Of a stretch of 14,287 bases of DNA, positions 7,558 through 13,281 are shown one piece after another. The stretch is taken from assembly GCA_903904545.1 (NCBI GenBank), contig CAIVDB010000092.1:1-14287 (forward strand). Reading direction: 5' to 3'. The position numbers and the translations under genes were made by a program. How positions within the stretch are numbered: position 1 is the first letter of the stretch; each line of letters opens with the position of its first letter. The DNA is from an uncultured bacterium. GTDB taxonomy: Bacteria > Patescibacteria > JAEDAM01 > Absconditabacterales > Absconditicoccaceae. Under the pieces are notes generated by a model. It had not been told where the DNA came from, did not search any database, and saw nothing but the letters and a program-made list of their open reading frames with translations.

Positions 7558-8259
7558 ATGAAAATCAGAAAAAAGACCGACCAAGATGTAAAATCTAATA
7601 TTCAATTGAGAGAGGAAGAAGTGAGAAAGTCGAATGTAAAGATCTCTAGCAATTTACTTGCAGCATTTAGTGAATTCGAGAATGGAAAAACAGGTGAACA
7701 AATCAAAGAAGAATCTCCTGCCGTATATAAAGAATACCTCAAAGTACTCAATGATATTGTCCAGAGACAAAAGGCAGAGGCGAAGAATAAGAAACCAATA
7801 AGCAAGAATAGGTTCATTGTTCATCAAAAGGCTTCTCCAGAAGATGTTCCTTCTATCCAGACAAGGCTCTACGAAATTGTTTTTTCTCTGGAAGAAGTAA
7901 ACTATGAAGATGTAGATGAAAAATTCGCTCTCGCTGACGAATTTTATAAGAAATTTGGTTCATTATATGTGGGAACAGAAGTTGAAGATAAACCAAATCA
8001 TTTTATCCAGTATAAGGGAGTTAATATCTTAAAGAAAGAACTTTATTTTCAAGGGGAAAATGCAACAGGACAGAAAGAGTTTATAACGATCAAAGTAATA
8101 GAAGGAAAAATAAAAGCTCAAAAAGGATTAGATGATCCAAAAAAACCAATTCCTCTAAGTGCAGATGCTGAGACGAAACTTCAAGAAATGTGTAATTATA
8201 TGACAAAAGCTAAAATTCAGATTCAAGAACCAGCAGAACAATATTCTTTAGAATTATAA
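7558..8259 (+). CDS. Unknown soluble protein, 233 aa
   Basis: I do not recognise this protein. It is highly charged and has no signal peptide or membrane segment. The first 90 residues are Lys/Glu-rich and likely helical (REEEVRKSNVKISSNLLAAF, then VLNDIVQRQKAEAKNKK). The middle looks like a small alpha/beta fold (TRLYEIVFSLEEVNYEDVDEKFALADEFYKKFGSLYVGTE). The segment FITIKVIEGKIKAQKG near 180-195 looks like a beta hairpin. It is the only complete gene in the window without an in-frame TGA. The start at 7558 is the first ATG of the open frame; the upstream -10 is weak (TATTTT at 7534-7539). The next gene begins 32 bp downstream with its own TATAAT box, so the two need not be cotranscribed. 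Confidence 0.75.
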   Translation: MKIRKKTDQDVKSNIQLREEEVRKSNVKISSNLLAAFSEFENGKTGEQIKEESPAVYKEYLKVLNDIVQRQKAEAKNKKPISKNRFIVHQKASPEDVPSIQTRLYEIVFSLEEVNYEDVDEKFALADEFYKKFGSLYVGTEVEDKPNHFIQYKGVNILKKELYFQGENATGQKEFITIKVIEGKIKAQKGLDDPKKPIPLSADAETKLQEMCNYMTKAKIQIQEPAEQYSLEL

Positions 8260-8276
8260 TCACCAACCTTTTACCC

Positions 8277-8282
8277 TATAAT
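8277..8282 (+). promoter_or_regulatory. -10 box of the 8292 gene
   Basis: TATAAT ends 9 nt before ATG 8292 and is preceded by TTTTACCC, as at the isomerase gene, which suggests a shared extended -10 motif. Confidence 0.5.
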
Positions 8283-8291
8283 AATCTTATC

Positions 8292-8891
8292 ATGCAAAAT
8301 GTACTTACAACAATCACAGAAAAAATGTGATTAACTAAATCTTCATACCAGAAGTTAAACGAGAAATTGGCATTGATGTCTATAGAAGATAAAAAAGAAT
8401 TTATAGAACTTGTTCGCAAGATGTCCATCGAAAAGGAAAAATATATTCCTCAGGGAGGAAAACTGGCTGAGCTAGAAAATCTTTGTCTAGATGCTATGGT
8501 TGGTAGCGAAAAGGAAAAAAGAGAATTCGCTGAATTAGTTTTTCTTGTATTTTTTACTACCTTGTCATTAAAAGAAAAAATGAGAATAGACGGATTAGTA
8601 TCAGACTTTATAGATGATGATCTCTATCCTAGACTGGATTTTAATAGCAATCTTATGAGTATCGTTAAGGATGATTTTATCTTCGATCAGGTAGCTCATT
8701 CGGAAGACCTCTATTCTCTTCGAAAGCAGATACAGAGTAAGGTTATAGAAGCACAAAAATGAGTTAGTCCTAAGGAGATTGAAAATTTAAAGAATGAAAT
8801 TAATAAGACAGATTGACTTCAACTTACGGACCTTTCCAAAGCTGTATTTTCTGCTATGGTAAACAATATGGGGGAACCAACAAAAAATTAA
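8292..8891 (+). CDS. Unknown helical protein, 199 aa
   Basis: This family is not recognised. ATG 8292 is chosen because TATAAT lies just upstream and the frame stays open to TAA 8889-8891 if three TGA codons (8328, 8760, 8814) are glycine. A standard-code reading would miss both ends and leave only the central 131 residues. The product looks almost entirely alpha-helical and acidic (SIEDKKEFIELVRKMSIEKEK, FAELVFLVFFTTLSLKEKMR, then SKVIEAQKGVSPKEIENLKN). One hydrophobic stretch near 80-92 is too short and too flanked by charge for a convincing membrane helix. It sits between another unknown gene (7558-8259) and the RuBisCO gene. Position alone does not prove a link to carbon metabolism. Confidence 0.75.
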
Positions 8892-8894
8892 ATC

Positions 8895-8912
8895 TAAAAA
8901 TAACTATTTTTA
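8895..8912. promoter_or_regulatory. AT palindrome upstream of RuBisCO
   Basis: TAAAAATA and TATTTTTA flank AC symmetrically. The 8+2+8 layout matches the palindrome at 6518-6535. It covers the -35 zone of the RuBisCO promoter but could instead be a weak terminator of the upstream gene. Confidence 0.35.
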
Positions 8913-8923
8913 CTTTATTTACT

Positions 8924-8929
8924 TATAAT
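8924..8929 (+). promoter_or_regulatory. -10 box of the RuBisCO gene
   Basis: A perfect TATAAT ends 5 nt before ATG 8935. The string TTTTACTTTATT just upstream also precedes the AMP phosphorylase gene (11673-11684). That hints at shared control of the two pathway genes. Confidence 0.55.
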
Positions 8930-8934
8930 CAAAA

Positions 8935-10395
8935 ATGAATCTACAAGAACTTATTGCAACACTCAATCCTCACCAAGAGGCCTATATCAATATGGATCTC
9001 AAAGATCCTAGAAATGGTGACTATATGCTTACTTGTTTCCATCTTATTCCTTGAGGAAAACTCAATATCCTGCAAGCCGCCTGTGAAGTATCGGCAGAAT
9101 CTAGTACCGGGACCAACTTCCTCGTACAAACAGAAACAAGTTATTCGAGACTGCTCAATGCCTTAGTTTACAAAATAGATCAGGAGAAGAATCTTGTTTG
9201 GATTGCATATCCATGGAGACTTTTTGATCGTGGCGGGAATGTTCAAAACATTTTGACCTACATTGCAGGAAATGTTTTTGGAATGAAGGAAATTAATGCA
9301 TTGAAATTACTCGATGTCTGGTTTCCACCAGCAATGATCGAACAATATGATGGACCTAGTTATACCCTAGATGATATGAGAAAATATCTCAATGTTTATG
9401 AGAGACCAATTCTTGGAACTATTGTGAAGCCTAAGATGGGATTGACTTCAGCAGAATATGCAGAAGTAGCCTATGACTTCCGAGTAGGAGGAGGTGATTT
9501 TGTCAAAAATGATGAGCCTCAAGCAAACCAAGATTTCTGTCCTTATGATAAGATGGTCGCTCATATCAAAGAAGCAATGGAAAAGGCAGTCAAAGAAACG
9601 GGACACAAAAAAGTCCATTCCTTCAACGTGTCGGCATCCGATTACGACACCATGCTCGCAAGATGTGAAATGGTAGTCAATTCATGAATGGAACCCGGCT
9701 CTTACGCCTTCCTTATCGATGGAACAACTGCAGGATGGATGGCTGTCCAGACCCTCAGAAGAAAATATCCAGATGTCTTTATCCATTTCCATAGAGCAGG
9801 ACATGGAGCATTTACTAGACCTGAGAATCCTATTGGATATACGGTCTTAGTCTTGTCTAAATTTGCAAGATTGGCAGGTGCTTCAGGTATCCATACCGGA
9901 ACGGCTGGCGTAGGAAAGATGGCAGGAACACCAGAAGAAGATGTCACTGCAGCACATAATATTTTTGGTCTAGATGAACCAGGACATATCTTCCAACAGT
10001 CACGAGGAACTATCCCCGAGCATGATGAAGATTGGATCAAAACCGTACAAGAAGATCATCATCAGCATGTAACTTTGGAAGATGATTCTCGAAGAGGAAT
10101 GCACAAATGTTGCCCAATTATCTCGGGAGGACTCAATCCAACCCTCTTAAAACCATTTATCGATGTGATGCAAGACGTGGACTTCATTACCACAATGGGA
10201 GCAGGATGTCATGCACATCCAGGAGGTACCAAGAAGGGAGCTACTGCTTTAGTCCAATCCTGTGAGGCATACCAACAAGGGATAGATATCCATGAATATG
10301 CTAAAAATCATGAAGAACTCGCTCAAGCAATAGAATTTTTCGAAAAGAAAGACAATAAAGAAGTAAGACATGCAGCGAGAAGAGAATCGAATTAG
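8935..10395 (+). CDS. rbcL: Ribulose-1,5-bisphosphate carboxylase, form II/III-like large subunit
   Basis: The enzyme carboxylates ribulose-1,5-bisphosphate to two 3-phosphoglycerates. The 486-aa product carries ESSTGTN near 55, GTIVKPKMGL with Lys165, and the activation motif GGDFVKNDEPQ with carbamylated Lys191 plus Asp193 and Glu194. It also has HFHRAGHG (His286, Arg287), loop 6 GVGKMAG (Lys328) and PIISGG. These numbers nearly match the Rhodospirillum rubrum form II enzyme. Between loop 6 and PIISGG it has 57 residues where the R. rubrum protein, as I recall it, has about 27. An insertion of this size marks the form II/III group typified by Methanococcoides burtonii. Two TGA codons (9052, 9685) are glycine at residues 40 and 251. 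With the isomerase and AMP phosphorylase in the window, a role in AMP salvage is more likely than a Calvin cycle; no phosphoribulokinase is seen here. Confidence 0.96.
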
Positions 10396-10480
10396 AGGGA
10401 AAAAGAGTCAAACATTGAACAAAATCGTACAAAGTTGAGCAAAATTGTTGACTGCCCAATACACCAATATGCAAAAACCT

Positions 10481-10515
10481 AATTTATAATTTATCATTTA
10501 TAATCTATAATTGTA
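10481..10515. repeat. 7-bp tandem array I carrying a promoter box
   Basis: Five heptamers in register follow AATTTAT (twice exact, then CATTTAT, AATCTAT and the diverged AATTGTA). The TATAAT at 10506-10511, the likely -10 of the 10520 gene, is formed at a junction between units. Confidence 0.7.
10506..10511 (+). promoter_or_regulatory. -10 box of the 10520 gene
   Basis: TATAAT ends 8 nt before ATG 10520. It lies inside the 7-bp array at 10481-10515, whose other junctions also create TATAAT-like strings. Confidence 0.5.
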
Positions 10516-10519
10516 TTCC

Positions 10520-10765
10520 ATGAAGCCATTTCATCATCTCCATCATGTCCGTCATCACTTCAAGATGCGAAGAAGAAAGAAAAGTTTTTTCAATAGTCTT
10601 TTGATCGTGATTGCAATTGTTTTAGTCTGGAGAGGAATATGGTGACTTGCAGATATGTATTTGCTTCCCAAGTATTTCGTGCGAAGCCATATTATAGGCT
10701 TGTTGATAGGGGTAATTATCCTCTATGCAGATGATAAAAAAATAGATGAGCTCAGTGGAGAATAG
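10520..10765 (+). CDS. Small two-helix membrane protein, 81 aa
   Basis: This short gene is split by an in-frame TGA at 10643-10645 and is easily missed with the standard code. The N-terminus is His-rich and strongly basic (HHLHHVRHHFKMRRRKKS), followed by a hydrophobic helix at about 23-41 (SLLIVIAIVLVWRGIWG). The loop LADMYLLPKYFVRS comes next, then a second helix at about 57-70 (IIGLLIGVIILYA) and an acidic tail, DDKKIDELSGE. The basic start before helix 1 suggests that both termini are cytoplasmic. TGA codes for Gly42 in WRGIWGLADMYLLP. I have the impression that similar WRGxWGLxDxYLxP proteins are common in candidate-phyla bacteria, but I cannot name a family or function. Its own TATAAT box and downstream terminator make it a monocistronic unit. 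Confidence 0.8.
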
Positions 10766-10794
10766 ATATAGCTCCAAATACACAAAATTACCAG

Positions 10795-10823
10795 ACATCG
10801 GACTTATCATCCGATGTTTTTTT
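10795..10823 (+). terminator. Rho-independent terminator of the 10520 gene
   Basis: ACATCGGA (10795-10802) and TCCGATGT (10810-10817) form a perfect 8-bp stem with a 7-nt loop, followed by seven T. Confidence 0.88.
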
Positions 10824-10834
10824 AAATTTCTCCG

Positions 10835-10862
10835 TATCCTCTGAAATCTCCCAGAAAATTTG
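10835..10862. repeat. Dispersed 28-bp intergenic repeat, copy 2
   Basis: It matches 7473-7500 at 25 of 28 positions, in the same orientation. Like copy 1, it follows a terminator by a short distance. Confidence 0.55.
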
Positions 10863-10920
10863 TTTATAAATTTCTCTTCGGAAATTTGCTTGTGAATTTC
10901 CCTTCGAAAATTTGTTTATA
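10854..10920. repeat. Imperfect 26-27 bp direct repeats
   Basis: About two and a half copies of a unit read GAAATTTG, then TTTATAA or CTTGTGA, then ATTTCYCTTCG. Within each unit, AAATTT can pair across the CTTC segment, so the array can also fold as serial small hairpins. Confidence 0.5.
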
Positions 10921-10931
10921 ACTGAGACACA

Positions 10932-10964
10932 ATGAAAACTCAAAAGTCTTCTGAGAGTTTTCAT
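10932..10964. other. 10-bp perfect hairpin
   Basis: ATGAAAACTC (10932-10941) pairs with GAGTTTTCAT (10955-10964) around a 13-nt loop. No T tract follows, so it is not an ordinary terminator. Confidence 0.5.
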
Positions 10965-10990
10965 GATGTTGATGCTATACCGGTAGGTAT

Positions 10991-11036
10991 AAATTTTAAC
11001 CTAGAAATTCGTAGGGAAATTTCTAGGTTAAAATTT
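10991..11036. other. 19-bp perfect hairpin upstream of the 11084 gene
   Basis: Positions 10991-11009 pair perfectly with 11018-11036 around an 8-nt loop (CGTAGGGA). It is the longest perfect stem in the window, begins and ends with AAATTT, and lacks a following T run. A small stem (ATACC/GGTAT, 10977-10990) abuts it. It could be a cruciform, a structured RNA or an inverted-repeat mobile remnant. Confidence 0.6.
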
Positions 11037-11056
11037 GCAAAATAGCATTTTATGCC

Positions 11057-11076
11057 TATAATTGAGAGTGTATTTT
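11057..11076 (+). promoter_or_regulatory. Promoter boxes of the 11084 gene
   Basis: TATAAT (11057-11062) lies 21 nt before the ATG, and a weaker TATTTT (11071-11076) lies 7 nt before it. The first is the better match to consensus; the second has the short spacing seen at other genes here. Confidence 0.35.
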
Positions 11077-11083
11077 ATTTAGT

Positions 11084-11653
11084 ATGAGAATGCCTATGTT
11101 CAAAGAGTTGAAATTTCTTAGTGAAAATAAAACAGGTAGGTTCATTGATTATGGCGCAGATCTTTCTGAAAGAGGAATCAAGCAAGAAAAAGAGATTTTC
11201 AATGTATTTGAAGATTTTGAAAAAAGTATGTATAGCGACAAGAAAAAACGGAAAGAACTATTAGAGAAAAACGTATTGTCTATCTTACAGAGTTCAGTGT
11301 ACGATGATGATCAGGCTATACAAATACAAAAAAATTTTAATATAATTTCACCATATATCAAGAGCGCACTCAAAAAAATATCTTCTCTCAAGGATATAGA
11401 TTGGTCCTCAGAGGAAAATAGAAAAAATGTAGTAGAGAAATTAGCTACTTGTCTCTATCCACTGCTCGAAAGGTACCTAGAAAACCAGGAAATAAAGATT
11501 CATGGACAAAAAAAACTTTGGGAAAAAATAATGAGCCCCAAACTTACAAGAAGAGAATATCTCCTCCTTCAGTGAGGGATCGATGATGCATGTATCAAAG
11601 CAGTATACCAATCATTGGATTTGGATCCTCAAAAGGCTCCAGATACCTTCTAA
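11084..11653 (+). CDS. Unknown helical protein, 189 aa
   Basis: I do not recognise the family. The frame runs from ATG 11084 to TAA 11651-11653 with one TGA (11573-11575) read as glycine in LLLQGGIDDAC. A standard reading would remove the last 26 residues. ATG codons at 11090 and 11096 are alternative starts (MPMFKELKF or MFKELKF). The protein is soluble, Lys/Glu-rich and mainly helical (GIKQEKEIFNVFEDFEKSMY, then KKKRKELLEKNVLSILQSS and NVVEKLATCLYPLLERYLEN). It shows no signal peptide, membrane segment or metal-binding motif. It lies between a hairpin-rich region and the AMP phosphorylase gene, which has its own promoter 30 nt downstream. Confidence 0.7.
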
Positions 11654-11682
11654 GAAATAACTATACAATTCTTTTACTTTAT

Positions 11683-11688
11683 TATACA
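11683..11688 (+). promoter_or_regulatory. -10 box of the AMP phosphorylase gene
   Basis: TATACA (or the overlapping TATTAT at 11680-11685) ends 8 nt before ATG 11697. TTTTACTTTATT just upstream is shared with the RuBisCO promoter region. Confidence 0.45.
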
Positions 11689-11696
11689 TCATCATT

Positions 11697-13199
11697 ATGT
11701 CAGAAATCTTTTATGCAAGAACCAAATCATTAGACATCCAAGAAGGAGAAGATCTTTGTATTCTCATCAATGAAGAGCAGGCACGAGAACACGGAATTAG
11801 TGCTATGGAAAAAGTAGCAATGCTCTACAAAGGACAAGAGATTGTCCTCGATGTAGCATTGACTCACAAATATGTAGACCGTCATGAAGTAGGGATCTAC
11901 AAAGATGTTCGTGCAAAATACAAGATCAAAGCAGGAGAAAAAGTAGGTATCAAATTTACCACTACCAGTGCTCAAGCATTAGATGCACTCAAAAAAGGTA
12001 TCAAGTGAGGAAAACTCACTCAACCAGAAATTCATGCGATCATGAAAGATATTTCAGAGAACCGTTTTACGGATACTTTGATTACCTATTTTTCTGCAAT
12101 AGGATTTTTCAAAAAAGCAAAGGATGAAGAACTCTACCGAATGACAAAAGCTATGGCAGAGACGGGAGAGATGCTCCATTTCGATGGTGTAGTCGCGGAT
12201 AAACATTGTATGGGAGGTGTTCCTGGCAATGAAACTACAATGATCATGATTCCACTCTTAGCATCATTAGGTATCAAAATGCCTAAAACATTTTCCAAAT
12301 CTATCACACCACCAGCAGCGACAGGGGAGTGTGTAAATGTCTTGATGGATATCTCTTTTTCCAAAAAGCAGATTGAAGCATTAGTCAAGAAAAATAATTG
12401 TTGTTTGGTGCGAGGAGGAGGACTTGATCTTGCTCCAGCTGATGAGAAATTGATCAAAGTAGCATATCCTTTGAGTATGCAATCCTATTCAAGAACCGTG
12501 ATTAGTATTATGGCGAAGAAATATGCTATGGGAATCAATCATTCATTGATAGATATTCCTGTAGGACCAACAGCTAAAGTCCCTGATAAAAAGACAGCAA
12601 AATGGCTCAAGAAGAGATTTGAATACGTAGGGAAAAGACTCTGAATGAAAATGCACGTAGAGATTACGGATGCAAAAGAGCCTATCGGAGCGGGGGTTTG
12701 ACCAGTTCTTCAGGTAAGAGAAGTATTGAGAGTATTACAACAACATGAGCTCAGACCAGTGGATCTCCAAAATAAGGCTATTCATCTTGCAAGTAAAGTA
12801 ATCGAATTAGTGGGTCTTGCAAAAGGGAAAGATGCTTATCAACTAGCATACCAAGAACTTAAATCTGGTAGGGCATGGAAGATGATGCAGAAGATTATCA
12901 AAATGCAATGATGAAAACCAAATATTCATTCAGAAGATCTTGTGATTGGGAAATATAAAAAAGAGGTTAAAGCAGAAAAAGATGGCAAAATTAGAGAAAT
13001 TGATTTGAAACTCATCAATGCCTTGGCAAGAACCCTGGGGTCTCCTGTAGATGAAGAGGCAGGGCTCTATTTGCGTAAGAAAATTGGTGACACTGTCAAA
13101 AAAACAGATATTATCTATGTCATGTATGCAGATGATGAAAGCAAGATTAAAATGGCATTAGATTCACTCAAGGGCAAAAAAATGTATACTATCAACTAG
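11697..13199 (+). CDS. deoA: AMP phosphorylase (archaeal type, thymidine phosphorylase superfamily)
   Basis: The enzyme splits AMP with phosphate into adenine and ribose-1,5-bisphosphate, which feeds the isomerase at 2887. The 500-aa product has the extra N-terminal domain of about 85 residues that separates archaeal AMP phosphorylases from the shorter bacterial thymidine phosphorylases. The phosphate-binding motif is DKHCMGGVPGNETT (residues 168-181), with Cys171 where Ser is usual. It is followed by KSITPPAATGE, GGGLDLAPADEKLIKVAYPLS and GAGVGPVLQVREVL. Five TGA codons (12006, 12642, 12699, 12909, 12912) are glycine. The one at 12699 is the invariant Gly of GxGPxL, and the adjacent pair 12909-12914 encodes the family's conserved GG. 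ITPPAATGE differs from the ITSPAGTAD that I recall from characterised enzymes, so nucleotide specificity (AMP, CMP or UMP) is not certain. Confidence 0.93.
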
Positions 13200-13206
13200 A
13201 CGAGAA

Positions 13207-13247
13207 AGCGCTTAAACGTTTAAACCTGCCTACCGCAGGCAGGCGCT
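13207..13247. repeat. GC-rich palindromic repeat, copy 2, in a nested stem
   Basis: CCTGCCT (13225-13231) and AGGCAGG (13237-13243) form a perfect 7-bp stem around ACCGC. AGCGC (13207-13211) and GCGCT (13243-13247) add an outer stem. The core is the inverse-orientation relative of 302-321. It probably also ends the AMP phosphorylase transcript, although no T run follows. Confidence 0.6.
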
Positions 13248-13270
13248 GGACGGTTACTCTATTTACATCT

Positions 13271-13276
13271 TATATC
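13271..13276 (+). promoter_or_regulatory. -10 box of the pyruvate kinase gene
   Basis: TATATC ends 5 nt before ATG 13282. No -35 hexamer is recognisable and there is no Shine-Dalgarno sequence. Confidence 0.4.
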
Positions 13277-13281
13277 ATTGT

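Larger units (their letters stand above)
10766..11083. other. Structured intergenic region, 318 bp
   Basis: No gene is seen. In order, the region holds a terminator (10795-10823), the second copy of a dispersed 28-bp repeat (10835-10862), 26-27 bp direct repeats (10854-10920), a 10-bp hairpin (10932-10964), a 5-bp hairpin (10977-10990), a perfect 19-bp hairpin (10991-11036) and the promoter boxes of the next gene. The hairpin density would fit a structured RNA or long leader. Confidence 0.5.

Noticed and set aside
10932..11036. tRNA or other known RNA gene
   Set aside because: The hairpins lack a cloverleaf, a T-loop GTTCRA box or a CCA end. I found no tRNA-like fold anywhere in the window, including none for the expected glycine tRNA with UCA anticodon.
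11697..13199. Thymidine or pyrimidine-nucleoside phosphorylase of the usual bacterial type
   Set aside because: The extra N-terminal domain, the 500-aa length and the GGGLDLAPAD and GAGVGP motifs fit archaeal AMP phosphorylase better.
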